Shown piece after piece: positions 35,230-47,989 of a stretch of 64,000 bases of DNA (its first letter is position 1; every line of letters begins with the position of its first letter). The notes under the pieces were generated by a model. That model made no database searches and had not been told where the DNA came from. It saw only the letters and a list, made by a program, of their open reading frames with translations. The position numbers and the translations under genes are program-made. Source of the stretch: Solanum dulcamara (lineage: Eukaryota; Streptophyta; Magnoliopsida; Solanales; Solanaceae); the NCBI RefSeq assembly GCF_947179165.1, contig NC_077240.1, positions 77,636,001 through 77,700,000 on the forward strand. The letters run 5' to 3'.

Positions 35230-35470
35230 TAAGAGCAGAGGGTTAGATGGGGTGGGTATAAATTTATTTTTGAAAATAATAAAAATAAAATCATTTTTTT
35301 TAGGAAGGAGTGGTGGAGGGGTGAAGTATAAATTTTTTAAAATATTTTTATATAAGAAATTTTAAAAAATAAAAGGACGGGGATTGTCAGGGGGTGGGGT
35401 AGGTGGGGAGGTGGTGGAGTGGGTGAGAAAAATATATTAAATTTTATAAGTGATAGTTTAGGTATGAAAC
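34600..35470. repeat. Foldback region around an (AAT)n tract
   Basis: Left arm (34600-34860) and right arm (35230-35470) are imperfect inverted repeats. CCACTCCACCAC at 34655-34666 is the exact complement of 35411-35422, with similarity extending outward. The block at 34818-34844 pairs with 35236-35260 further inside. The loop holds a 72-bp tandem duplication (34898-34969 and from 34970) and a long (AAT)/(ATT) microsatellite at 35106-35230 that is itself partly self-complementary. It may be a foldback or MITE-type element. No clear terminal repeat or target duplication was fixed. The long poly-isoleucine frame here is an artefact of the microsatellite. Confidence 0.65.
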
Positions 35471-35539
35471 TCACACTTCCAATAATTTAGGTATGAAACT
35501 CAAAAAAGAGGATAATTTAGAGTATTTTTGATACTTATC

Positions 35540-36180
35540 TCAAATTTTTATATAAACCTTGCTGATATATTAAGAAAATTACTAAGTATCTATAATTATT
35601 TTGTTGTGAATTCAATAATTATTGTATATTAATTTTGCAATTGTCGTAAAAGCAAATAAATTGCAAATTTTGAATCTATCTCAGGAGAAAGTGACAATAT
35701 TCTAGAAGCAAAATAAGTTGCTTGTAATAGGAGCGAATCTAAGGAATTATCAAGGTGTTCACCCGAATCGCTCAGCACGGCATAGAGTATAAGCATATAC
35801 AATGTAATCTTCGTCTCATATGAAGAAAAAATTTAAATCCAGTAATGTGAGGGAGTCAATAAATTCTACGATACGAGAATAAATGGTTGATTCCATTTTA
35901 CGTTGGAGTTTCGTTAATTATAATGGCAAAAACAAATAATTTACCAACAACAAAGGTATGTATGAACTAAAGTTGTAGAACTTGCTCAGGGAGTCCCTCA
36001 AGAAATTGCTTTTCATTTACATATATGCCTTTACAATATAAAGTTGGTACCTTTCACGACTACACAAATTTATTGTGAAGGTTCGATATGATTTGTGAGT
36101 GATCTAACATGCATGATAACTAGGTTCAGAGGCAGACCCGAGAATTATTGAACTCAACGGGAGCACGCCAATTACTAGCG
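35540..36180. repeat. Diverged direct repeat, right copy
   Basis: Collinear partner of 31270-31840. It also contains a stretch (35795-35860, CATATGAAGAAAAAATTTAAATCC then GTGAGGGAGTCAATA) resembling 12140-12205 of unit A, tying it to DNA upstream of the glucanase copies. No gene is visible. Confidence 0.65.
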
Positions 36181-36389
36181 ATAAATTTCGATGCATGACT
36201 CTTAAAAAACTTAATGATTATGTCTTCCTCAATCCCAAATAATTAACTACTATTATATACTTCCTTATTTCCAATTTATTTAATTGTCTAACTTTTCTTT
36301 TTAATCCGTTTAAAATAGAATGTTTCTTTTCTTTTTTGACAAATCTTTAATTTCAACTTTTCAAATAGCATGTTAATACTAAACTTATT

Positions 36390-36600
36390 AAGTGGGCCGG
36401 GCCGGCCCACTATTTTTTTGGCCCACCGGATACCGGGCTGAGCCGGGCCGGACTATACCCTTATTGGGCCGGGCCAAGCCCAACAGTGAAAAATCTTAAA
36501 CAGCCCAGCCCATGACTCATTAAGGGTATAGTGTTTGAGCCTAATGGGTCAGGCTAGGTTGGGCCCATTGGGCTTGAATTTTTTTTTGCGGGGTTTATGT
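36390..36600. repeat. GC-rich subterminal region of the hAT element
   Basis: GGGCCGGGCCGGCCCAC and many overlapping GGGCC and GGCCC words in both orientations form a self-complementary block next to the left end. A similar but weaker GC-rich block lies at the right end (44840-45090). Such subterminal repeats are typical transposase-binding regions in hAT elements; the role here is inference. Confidence 0.65.
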
Positions 36601-36654
36601 ATTCAAAAAATTGAGTCAATCATCAATATAGTGTATCATTATCTATTTAATTTA

Positions 36655-37527
36655 GAAGTAATTATAACAATTTATATACTCACAATATACTATCTATTAT
36701 AGTGATATACTTAATTATATATTATATATATACTTACAATCTATATCTAATGTACTCACAATATACTATCTATTAGTATGTATATACTTCTATTATAATA
36801 TATATACTTACAATATATATCTAATATACTCACAATATACTATCTATTATAGTGATATACTCACAATATACTATTTATTATAATAATATATTTATATCAT
36901 ATTATATATACTTATATTTATATCTAATATACTCACAATATGCTATCTATTATAATAATATATTGACATTATACCATCTATTATAGTAATACACTTATAT
37001 TATATTATATATACTTATAATGTATATCTAATTTACTCACAATATGCTATCTATTATAATAATATATTGACATTATACCATCTATTATAGTAATACACTT
37101 ATATTATATTATATACACTTATAATGTATATCTAATTTACTCACAATATGCTATCTATTATAGTGATATACTCATTATATACTCACAATCTATTATCTAT
37201 TATAATTATATACTTACATTATACTATATATACGTACTATGTATATCCAATATACTAACATTATACTACATATTATAGTGGTATAATTAATTATATATTA
37301 TATATATACTTACAAAGTAATACCAAATATACTCACAATATACTATCTATTATAGTGATATACTTAATTATATTTTATATATATATACTTACAATCTATA
37401 GCTAATATACTCACAATATACTATCTATTATAATAATATACTTATATTATATATTATATATACTTACAATGTATAAAAAATATACTCACAATATACTATC
37501 TATTATAATAATATACTTACATTATAT
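36655..37527. repeat. AT-rich satellite, first part
   Basis: Repeats of a roughly 80-90 bp unit built from ATACTCACAATATACTATCTATTATA, then a TATA-rich stretch, then ATACTTACAATGTATATCTAAT. Units differ in length and base. The array continues after the L1 insertion at 39217. It lies inside the hAT element. Confidence 0.88.
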
Positions 37528-39216
37528 TATTATTTTTTGGTAATTAAGTATCGTGCATTAATCACCAAAGTATGAATTTACATAACAATAGCTTGTTACA
37601 ACTCATCAAGCTATATCTCAAAATAAGAAAAATACAATTACGAGCTACCTAAGACTATTGTTGCTGTAAAATACATAGTTATGGATGACAGTTTGTAGTT
37701 AGATTGGAGCTCTAACACATACTACATATACAATCTCCTTTCCTATTGCTTCTTTGTGTGACTTTTCTTCTCAAATATTCTACTATTTCTTTCCTTCCAC
37801 ATAGCATGTATAACTTCAGGATATACCATTTTGAACAATTGAGCTTGAGATGTCCTGCCTTTGCGAACAAATAAATGTTCTCTGGTCTCATTATGTATTT
37901 GACATAGGCTGCACTTCTCATCTATCGCCAACCCCCATTTCAGTAGTCTGTCAACAGTTAATAGCTTTCCTTATGGTTGTAACCATGTAATAAATTTTGC
38001 TTGTGGTCTTGCTTGGCTCGAATACATTAAATCTTTCCATACTACCTTCGGTTGATCTCCACGTAGGTGACAGTATACCTCCCTTATAGTATCTTTAACT
38101 TGTCCAGCTTCTTATACTTGTGTAGCATAAGCTCTTGCTTCTATGATCCTCCTAATCATCCAGCGGGCTTGCTTTGGCACCTGCACATTGCTTACTTGTT
38201 GATCTTTTATGTAATAAGTGTGCACCCATCTAATCCACATTTTGTCTGCCTTATGTTCCAAGTCCCAATATTTCTTTAATATTGCAGCTTTGTTCCATAG
38301 GTTAATGTTGGTAATATTAAGCCCTCCCATATATTTTGGAGTACAGACTTTCTCTCAAGCAACTAATGCTTTCCTTGTAATGGTGTTACTGCCAGACTAG
38401 AGAAAACTTCTACAATGTGCTTCAATTAGCTTTACTAATTTTAAAGGTAGCATGAATAGTTGTGCCCAATATGCTTGAATCCCAAAGATAACAATTTGTA
38501 TGAGTTGCGCCCTTCGTGTATAAGATAGATTCTTTGATGTCCATGAAGTGATCTTGTGTGTGATTTAATCTATGAGTGGTTTCCATTGAGTAAAGGCTAT
38601 TTTTTGAGTAGATAGAGGAACTCCTAAATACTTGAAAGGGAAATCTCCCAAAGAGTATCCCAAGTGAGTAATAATCTTGTTCTGCATTGCTTGAGACACT
38701 CCTCCAAAATATACTGAACTCTTTTCGAGATTAGCTTGTAGCCCTGAAGCTTTTGAAAATTTGTCAAAAGCTTGATGCATACACTTAATTGCTTTCAGCT
38801 TACCTGTAGAGAATAACAATAAGTCATCTGCAAAGCATAGATGACTTATATTCAGCTTAGCACTTCTTGGGTGGTTGAAAGTCCTTCACATTTTTCAGCA
38901 TATTAAGTTGCCTACTAAGATATTCCATAACTATTGCAAATAGATATGGGAAGATTGGATCACCTTGTCTCAGTCCTCTAGCAGCTGCAAAAGGAGGAAG
39001 TGGTTCCCCATTTAGTATCACACTATAAGTCACTGAAGTAACACATTCCATGATCCAACCAGTGAATGTTGTTGGAAAACCCAACTCAGACAAAACTTGC
39101 TCCAGGTATTGCCACTCCAATGAATCATAGGCCTTCTATATATCAATCTTGATTAGACATCTAGGAGATATAGACTTCCTTGAGTAGCCTTTAATCAACT
39201 CATTAGCTAGAATGAT
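37528..39216 (-). pseudogene. L1-type LINE fragment (reverse transcriptase and C-terminal part)
   Basis: Minus-strand pieces follow plant L1 order. RT from about 39210 includes MEWQYLEQVLSELGFP, then GLRQGDPIFPYLFAIVMEYL, then the polymerase motif CFADDLLLFS near 38830-38800. Next comes LEKSSVYFGGV and FPFKYLGVPLSTQKI (38565-38700), GGLNITNINLWNKA (38290-38330), and a zinc-finger-like C-terminal segment CSLCQIHNETREHLF (37850-37920). It has frameshifts and stops and lacks the 5' part including the endonuclease. It is embedded in the AT satellite. A 7-bp TATATTA on both sides could be the target duplication, but the low-complexity context makes this weak. Confidence 0.9.
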
Positions 39217-39620
39217 GTTGTCCCCTATATTATATATACTTACAATGTACATCTAATATACTCAGAATATACTATTTATTACTTACATTATATATTATAT
39301 ATACTTACAATGTATATCTAATATACTCACAATATACTATCTATTATAATAATATACTTACATTATATATTATATATACTTACAATGTATATCTAATATA
39401 CTCACAATATACTATCTATTACTTACATTATATATTATATATACCTACAATGTATATCTAATATACTCACAATATACTATCTATTATAATAATATGCTTA
39501 CATTATATATTATATATACCTACAATGTATATCTAATATACTCACAATATACTATCTATTATAATAATATGCTTACATTATATGTTATATATACTTACAA
39601 TGTATATCTAATAAACTCAC
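39217..39620. repeat. AT-rich satellite, second part
   Basis: Same unit as 36655-37527, here in more regular copies (TTATATATTATATATAC, TTACAATGTATATCTAATATAC, TCACAATATACTATCTATTA). This shows one array split by the L1 insertion. It ends about 230 bp before the hAT transposase C-terminal coding remains. Confidence 0.88.
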
Positions 39621-39848
39621 AATATAGTAACTACAAATTTAATTTTTCTTATATGATTATGTAAAGTAAAAAAAATTATTTAATTGAATCATACAAAATT
39701 TATAGGGAAAAAAATTAAGAAATGCAAAGATTCAATGAGTCTTTGACTTTATTAATATATTGATAAAATTCAAAACATACAAGTTACAAACTTACAATTA
39801 GTTGTATATAATAAATTGTAACTTCTATATATTTCAAATTATTTTCTC

Positions 39849-41630
39849 CTATTCATCTGTATAAACATTAACAGGAATTGACTCATAATTTTCAAAATCA
39901 ACTAATCCGTAATTTCGACTAGCTTGTGCTGAAGGATCTTCAATTGACATTATTTCTTCAAGTTCTTTGTCTTCTTCCGTATCTTCTGCTCTTTCTTTAT
40001 TCCTACACTCTGACCTAATCCAATCTCTGAGGCAAACTAAAACATTCATGGTTCCCCAAAGAGTGTCGATTATCTCCGATTTGTTGCCTTTCTTCACTAA
40101 ATGGCGCTCTTCGATGCAACAGTTGACATTGGCACATTTAGCACATCCCTATCCATGGTTGATAATACTAGATATTATTTTTGATTGTTCTTCCATCATT
40201 CCAGTATAGTGACGCTATTTTCATCATAGGTCTTTGAAGCCTGTCTCAAATAATAATTAAGCTCGTTTCGATTTATGCTCCGTTGTGATGTAGGTTGTAT
40301 TCTATTTCAAATAGATAAATTAGAAAAACCATGGCAAGTATACCATGTGCCTGTCTTTTAAAAGATGATAGCTCGTCAAAAAGACGAGATAAAGGAATAG
40401 TATGACTAAGGGTAGCATTATCAAGTAAATCGATATAATAATTATATAATGTTTGAATATGATCATTTGTAGCACTCATCGCCTTAAACATACTAGGATC
40501 TTTATCATTTTCAATTTTCATAGAAGTATATATAAGGCGAACTCATTGAGACATAGTATTAAATTTCATATACGGATTTAACATAACACCAATTAAATAA
40601 ATAGAAAGAATAAGAAAAAAATATTTTAAATTTTTTTCTATCATTTCAGCGACAGCTTCTTTGTAATCATCTTTCTTTTTCTATTTCATAAGCAATACAA
40701 AAATTTCGATTAAATAAGCTAAAATATTAAAAATAGAAGGATAATAAGCATAAAAAAATTCAAGAGTAGCCAAATAAGTTTATTCTAAAAACATAACAAC
40801 ATCATTAATTTTAGTCCAATCAGATTCTTCCAATATGACTTCGGAAAATTTATATGCATATTGATTAAAAGTTGTAGTTATAGGGTCTTTATAAATATTA
40901 CAAGTCTTTAAAAAATCATAAGTCAAATTTCACCTAGTCTCAATTTCTTCGGGCATTAATCTTGGTCTAAGATTATTTTCCTCGCATTTTCTTTTAAATT
41001 CTTTAAGTCTAGCTTTTCTATTATTTCCTTGAATAAAACCACCTGCATGCCTAATTTTTTAATTGTTGGCTAAAACAAATAAAGTTCATCTTTTACAATT
41101 AAACTATATATATGACAAGCACATCTAATGAAAAGTATCTTCTAAAGGGGGTAAAACTCAGTCTTCAAAGAATTAATATCATCAATGTTGTTAGATGCAT
41201 TATCAAAAGAAATACATAAAACTTTGTGTTGAAGACCGTAATATTTGACAACCATTGATATAGAATCAGAAATAAATTGTGCATTATGTTTCGGTTATCA
41301 TCATATTTAAATGCTAAAATACGTTTTTTGCATAATAAAATCACTATTTATCCAATGACAAGTAACAGTTAAATAATCACTTTTATTTATAGCACAACCA
41401 AGATCAGAAGTAAGTGAAACTCTATATGGAAGATTTGTTAATAACCAACGTAAATAATATGCATATTATCCATGAAGTTTAAAAATATCTGATCTACAAG
41501 TGCTTCTAGGAATACCGTTAAACATGAATTATAAATCGATTGTATATAATGAATAAAAGCTCAAAATAAGCAAATGAAAAAGGTAAACAATCCACAACTA
41601 TCATTTTTGCTATCTCTTCACGGACCCTCA
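39849..41630 (-). pseudogene. hAT transposase, middle and C-terminal parts (unit B)
   Basis: A C-terminal segment with LWGTMNVLVCLRDWIRSECR and an acidic tail lies at 39849-40097. A helical segment NDHIQTLYNYYIDLLDNATL, LSRLFDELSSFKR is at 40273-40521. The EESDWTKINDVVMFLE block lies near 40790-40870, and further catalytic-domain remains run up to the LTR at 41637. Stops and frameshifts are frequent. Only the part from 40781 rightwards is also visible in unit A. Confidence 0.75.
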
Positions 41631-41636
41631 TTTTAT

Positions 41637-43907
41637 TGTTGACACCCAATTTTGACCCTCCACAATGCAAGTTAGCTATCAAGTTTTTTTAAATTTAGAA
41701 CATTTTTGAAATAATTAGCTTTTATAAAAAAATCATGTTGTTCTTAACTATTTTTATCGTTTTATAAATTTTAGTATAATATACATATTTTTATATAATT
41801 ATATCTTTGATTACTAGTTATGTGGTTATTCGAAAATCATCTCAAAAGATTTTATTTTTTACTAAATACAATGTTAGTTAGGTTAGTTTAATTATAGTTT
41901 GTATTTTTGAAATTTTTAGTTTTTTCTAAATTTTTTTTTATAATAATAGAAAAAAACCCTTTTCCCACATCGAAAATGTATGAAAATTTGGAGTTTTTGA
42001 AGCCTATATAAAAGCTCGTATTCTCATTAAGAAGGGGGAAGAATTTGATGTTTTTTAGTCACCCCAAAGTTAGAAATTTTCTTATGGCTAGGATTTTGGA
42101 CTCTTTTCCCCAGCCTAAAATTGTGAAAATTTCAGACTTTCAATCTATATTTTTCTTCAAGGAAAATAGGAGATTTAAGTCAAAATTTAGGCTAAGAACA
42201 GTGTTCTTATAACATCGAACCCACGAATGTTCGAGTCTAAATTTTCAATTTTTCTTTTTGTGGATTGGAGTTCCTTCAAGCTCTTGGGTGGTGGTGAAAC
42301 TGTCTTCCGCTCGTCATCTTCAGTCTCGCTGCCCGGAAAGAGGTAAAATCTATTTTCAGCTTTATTTTATTTAATTATTTCATGTTTTATATTTAGTTGA
42401 TTCGTTGTCTTGCTTTTTTAGTTAGCATGTATTAACAATAATTAAATTAATGATAGAAATTTCTTATAGTTAGCATGTGTTAGGATTAATTAACTATCAT
42501 GTGTTAGCATTATTTCATGAAAGCTCTTAGTTTTGTTCATTATTTTTTCAAATAGTTTTCTTTGACAATATAGATTTTCATGTTTTCAATTTCTTATTTT
42601 AACATGATTTAGATAACAAAAATATATTTAAAGTTGTTATTTAATTATAACTGTCATGGCCTAATTAATTTAATTCTTTCTTTAAAATTTGAGCTAGTAT
42701 AGCGTATATATTAAATCCGTGTTCTTTAGTTAATTGAATATATTTCTTCTTTCTTTTCATTTGTCTACATATATGCATGTTGTAAATCACTTCTAAAATG
42801 CCTATCAATTTGACAACTTAAAATATCATGATATATTCCTTGGTTTAGCTTAAAATGAGTAAATGCTTATATAATTTTATTTTGGTGCATGTGATATCAA
42901 TTCGAGTCCATCTTTGGACTTTATCCTTGCATATTATTGAGTTTTGAGTCTCTCATCATCTTGCTCGAATCGCTGAAAAGTTGATACATGGAAAAGAAGC
43001 TAATATACATGATTTGAATATTGATATTGAGTTGTATACACGGAATAGAGGTGAAATATAGTGTTGTATACACTGATATATAGTATATATACAGTCAAAT
43101 ATGTAAGAAAATAATATTGTGTACACTGATATACAACGTATATACTGTCTTATATATATTGATATACAACAGATACAGGAAACAAATAGGTAGTATACAG
43201 TGTGTATACAGTTTGATATACAGAAATAATATTGTATACACTATATATACAATCTGATATATAGTGTATATACAACTGCAATATACAGTGGAATTGTGCT
43301 TAAGGCCCAACAACTTAGTCCAAACGTACAGAAACTAAGTGTCAGATTATATTTCCATGTGTTATTTATTATTTATTTATATTAATTCGGATAGTAATAA
43401 TCTATTTACTTATGTTATTTATGCTTGCTTAGATATTAATTTTAATTTGTTTTAACTTAATTAGATCCTCCTAAAGATAAACCAATTCATGTTAATTTAC
43501 TCTTTAAATGATTTTCTACCTTTACTTAATCACTTGAAAAACTTTTACTTTCTTTTTATATACATGTATATTATTTTCAATGTTTAAGTTTGATCATTTT
43601 TAAAAAATAATATTAAATTCTTTATTTCTTTTTAAATTAACATTTTCAAAAGTTAGTCAAATAATTTTTCAAATCGTAGGATAATCGTGCGTTAGCGGCC
43701 ACTTTGAATGCTTAACACCTTCTCAAAGTGGAAATAAGAACCTCGTACCTTTTTCTATGAATTTTTAAGACTTAAATCTGTTAGTCTTTTAAATTAAGTT
43801 TTCTTAATTTTTTTAAAAAATTAAGTGTCGACTCTTCTTTTTCTAAAATTAATTTTTTTCTCTATAAAGTTAAAATTAATTTTAAATCGTCTTATTTTGA
43901 CATAACA
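41637..43907 (+). mobile_element. Solo LTR of a Tat/Ogre-like element (unit B)
   Basis: 2,271 bp with the same ends and the same TTTAT duplication (41632-41636 and 43908-43912) as the unit-A copy at 850-3137. It differs by scattered substitutions and small indels. The insertion therefore predates the segmental duplication. Confidence 0.88.
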
Positions 43908-43909
43908 TT

Positions 43910-44379
43910 TATTATACGTCCCCATTAATTTTTCGGTCTGTGGGTTTATTCTACCTTAAACTAGCCCAATAGCACCCCCTATTCGTTCTTTCCAATCAGG
44001 ATGCTTATTGTCTAGATGTCTAGTCAATTGAACCGTTTCACCTCTATTACCCCCGATCTTATGCTCAAATTTTTTTTGACATTCTTTAAATTAAACTTTA
44101 GTTGTTCTGGCTATACATTCAAAATAATGTCATACTAAACTACTTTTTTTCTTTTTTTACAGGCCGTGGAGGAAGATTAACAGTTCTAGATTGAACATTA
44201 CATATATCTATATCAGGACTAGTTGGTGTAACATCCACATCATCATTATTATCTTGTTCTATTTCTACTTCAAATTCATTTGGTTCTTCTATACCGTAAG
44301 TTTCTTGATATTCATTTTCATTCATATCATTTGCACCTACACCTATTTCTCCAAATTCACTGGTTGGTGCTTCAGGCAT
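43910..44379 (-). pseudogene. hAT transposase N-terminal part with BED finger (unit B)
   Basis: Near-identical to 3140-3609: the acidic leader begins MPEAPTSEFGEIGV (Val to Ala against unit A), then the broken BED finger follows towards the LTR. It is not functional. Confidence 0.7.
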
Positions 44380-45299
44380 ACGAGAATATTTTCTACTTGT
44401 ACTACCTCTACCGGAAGCACTTTTTTCTTACTGCCACTACCTCCATCGGGACACAATTTTTTAACACTTTTACCTATATTTTTTAATCTATCCATTATGT
44501 AAATCAAACTAATAAAAATTATAAACACAAAAATTAAATATTTAAATATACTAGAATTAATTTACTAAATAAAAGTAAAAGAAGGAACGATTATATCAAA
44601 TTGCCGGAATCAAACAAAGAATCGTAAAATTGATGAAATGTTGAACACTTGAAAGTTGAAAACTTCCACTTAATGTTGTTAATTGCAAAAATAATAAGAG
44701 ATTGATATCACTTTAAGAAAGAATTGAGAAATTGAGACATAATTAGATGATTGTTGGTGGGGAAAATGATTAAATATTGTAGGTATTTATAGATTTTTTT
44801 TTATTTTAAAAAAAAAAGAAGCCATTTTGGCCAATTTTCAGAGGCCAACGGCTATATAGTCTTTGGGCCCAACGGCCACTTTCTGAAATGTGGCCCAACG
44901 GCTTCAGAAAATTAAAAAAATAATTTTAACTGTATTGGGCCGGTCTAACCAGTCCAGGCAAAAAATTAGACCGGACCGACCTAATTTTTTTGGGGGTGGA
45001 CCGATATCCGGTCCGATCCCAATCGTGTTGGGCCCCTAATGGGTAGGTCTTAATGGGCCAAAAACTGAGCCACCCAGCCCATTTGACACCCTTAGTTAAT
45101 ACGTGGTATATTCTACATACCTTTAATTTAAGACTACAAGATTCAAAAGTTTTTTTTTTTACTTTTTTAAATTCTGTTTCTTCGAATCCAAATTAGACAA
45201 ATAAATTGAAATAGAGAGATTTAAATAATTTATTTATAATACATTGATAAAATCTATACTAGTCATTAAAAATTAAAATGGGAAAGTTTTGCTATTAGA

Positions 45300-47989
45300 T
45301 TTTCACTTTTGGATTTCGCAAGAGCTTTTGAGTTGGTGATAGCCAATTCGAGTTTCCCGAAGAAGGAGGACCACTTGATAACCTTTCGTAATTTGGTGAC
45401 TAAGACTCAGATAGATTATTTAATCCTTAGGAAGGATGATAAAGGTCTGTGCAAAGACTGTAAGGTCATCCCGATTGACAATCTTATAACCCGACATAAG
45501 CTCTTGGTGATGGATTTAGGGATCAAGATGACGAAGAAGAGGAGGGTCTGGGGATGACCGACCTAGGATCAGATGGGGGAGTTTGACCACGGCTAGTGCC
45601 TTAGAGATGGGAGAGAAATTGAATGATATGGGGGCCTGGGATAGTAGCGGAGATGAAAATAGTGTATGGGATAGGATGGCTAATTGTATTAGGGTTGTAG
45701 CAAGGGAATTGTTGGGAGTCTCGACAGGCAGTCGTAGTCGGCATCGAGGGGACTGGTAGTGGAATGGAGAAGTGCAAGGGAAGGTGGAAGTAAAGAAGAT
45801 GGTGTATGCGAAGTTGTTGGAAAGCAAGGATGAGGTGGATAAGTGGATGAATGGGGAACTTTATAAGATAACAAGGAAGGAGGCGAAGTCGACGGTTTCG
45901 ACGACAAAAATGACAGCTTTTGAACGCATTTACGCTGAACTAGAAGAGAAAGATAGGGATAGGAAATTGTTTATGCTAGCCAGGGCGCGGGATAGAAGGG
46001 CACACGATGTGGATCAAGTGAAGTGCATCAAGGACGAGCATGGAAAATTATTGATAGATAAGACCCTCATTAAACGGAGATGGCAGTCCTACTTCCATAA
46101 ATTTTTGAATGAAGAAGGGGACAGAGAGATTGTGTTGGGAGATTTGGAACATACAGGGAGGCATCCCAATTTTGGGTGTTGTAGAAGTATTACGGTCGAG
46201 GAGGTTAAGGGTGTTGTTCGTAGGATGAGCTGGAGAAGAGCGACCGGACCTGACGAGGTTCCTGTGGAATTTTGAAAGAGCGCGAGCTCGGCAGGTTTAG
46301 AGTGGCTGACTAGGTTATTTAATGTCATCTTTAAGACGACAGCGATGCCCGAAAAATGGAGCTCGAGAGTAATGATCCCTCTATACAAAAATAAGGGGGA
46401 TATCCAGAGTTGCAACAACTATAGAGGTATCAAGCTTCTAAGCCATACTATGAAAGTGTGGGAAAAAGTTGTGGAGATGAGGGTAAGGAGAGACGTGTCT
46501 ATTTCAGAGAACCAGTTTGGATTTATGCCAGGACGCTCAACTACAAAAGCCATCTATCTTACGAGGAAACTGGTGGAGCAGTATAGGGAGAGGAGGAGGG
46601 AATTGCATATGGTATTCATCGACCTAGAAAAGGCCTACGATAAAGTGCCACGAGAGATACTATGGAGATGTTTGGAGGCTAAAGGTGTACCTGTGACATA
46701 CATTAGGGTGATCAAATATATGTATGAGGGTGCTAAAACCAGGGTAAAGACAGTCGGAGGCGACTCAGAGCACTTTCCAGTTGTGATGGGGTTGCATCAA
46801 GGATCAGCTCTTAATCCATTTTATTTGCCTTGGTGATGGATGGATTGACACGATAAATTCAAGGTGAGGTGCCATGGTGTATGCTTTTCACGGACAACAT
46901 AGTCTTAATCGATGAGACTCATAGCAGAGTTAACGCTAAGCTGAAGGATTGGAGACAGACTTTGGAGTCTAAAGGATTTAAGCTGAGTAGGACCAAGACA
47001 GAGTACTTAGAGTGCAAGTTCAGTGAGACACCTCGGGAGGTTGGCACAAAAGTTAGACTTGGTGACCAGGCCATCCAAAAGAAAAGTAGTTTCAAGTACC
47101 TTGGGTCTATTATGCAAGGCAGCGGAGAGATTGACGATGATGTCACACATCATATTGGGGCAAGGTGGATGAAATGGAAGCTCGCTTCCTGTGTGCTATG
47201 TGACAAGAAGGTGCCTCCACTACTTAAGGGCAAGTTCTACAAAGTGGTGGTTAGACTGGCTATGTTATACGGGGCGGAGTATTGGCCAATTAAGGTATCT
47301 TATGTTCAAAAATGAAAGTTGCTGAAATGATAATGTTGAGATGGATGTGTGGGCATACCAGGAGTGATAGGATTAGAAATGAGGCTATTTGGGACAATGT
47401 AGGAGTGACCTCGATGGAAGATAAGATGCAAGAAATGTGACTGAGATGGTTTGGGCATGTGAAGAGGAGAGACACAGATACCCCAGTGCGGAGGTGTGAG
47501 AGGTTGGTCATGGATGGTTTTAGAAGAGGTAGGGGTATGCCGAAGAAATATTGGGGAGAGGTGATTAGACAGGACATGGCACAATTACAACTTACCAAGG
47601 ACATGACCTTAGATAGAAGGGTGTGGAGGACCCACATTAGGGTAGAAGGCTAGTTCATAGTCTTGTCATTCTTCCTTATTAGTAGACGTATTAGCGCACT
47701 ATAATTACCTGTGGTCTGACGTCTGTTATTATCTATTATCTAGTACTTTCATTACTTTCATTACTTTCTCTACTTTGATTGCTCTATCTTATTTGGGTTG
47801 CTTTCGTTACTTGTTTTTCCATATTGCTTTGAACTTCTTATTCTTATCTGACCTCTTTTTTGATTTTACTGAGCCGAGGGTCTTTCGAAAACAGCCGTCC
47901 TACCTTGGTAAGAGTCAGGTCTGCGTACACTTTACCCTCCCCAGACCCCACGTTGTGGGATTTCACTGAGTCTTTGTTGTTGTTGTTGT
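45300..47989 (+). pseudogene. RTE-type LINE, 5'-truncated, longer copy (unit B)
   Basis: Pieces in order: endonuclease end at 45309-45557, linker at 45772-46275 ending at a stop after DEVPVEF, and reverse transcriptase at 46345-46836. The RT piece contains [38 protein letters not shown] and [19 protein letters not shown]. The post-RT region is at 46869-47315 and 47459-47653, with a 3' UTR ending in (TTG)n near 47989. The polymerase motif reads FTDN instead of FADD, and a frameshift follows ALNPF. It keeps the 765 bp (about 46112-46876) deleted in unit A. Confidence 0.9.

Larger units (their letters stand above)
36380..45094 (-). mobile_element. hAT DNA transposon (unit B), complete ends, with nested insertions
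   Basis: A perfect 8-bp duplication GTTAATAC flanks it at 36372-36379 and 45095-45102. The ends are TAAACTTATTAAGTGGGCCGGG (left) and TAAGGGTGTCAAATGGGC (right, minus strand), imperfect inverted repeats. Minus-strand transposase pieces occur in order: BED finger and acidic leader at 43910-44379, middle parts at 40270-41630, and a C-terminal dimerisation-like segment at 39849-40097 (WGTMNVLVCLRDWIRSECR). An L1 fragment (37528-39216) and a solo LTR (41637-43907) are inserted. Without them it would be about 4.7 kb. The transposase is full of stops, so the element is inactive. Confidence 0.88.

Noticed and set aside
35069..35365. Open frame rich in isoleucine
   Set aside because: It is the translation of the (AAT)n/(ATT)n microsatellite.
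37528..39216. Possible host gene for a reverse-transcriptase-like protein
   Set aside because: L1 RT motifs, frameshifts and embedding in a satellite show a truncated LINE.
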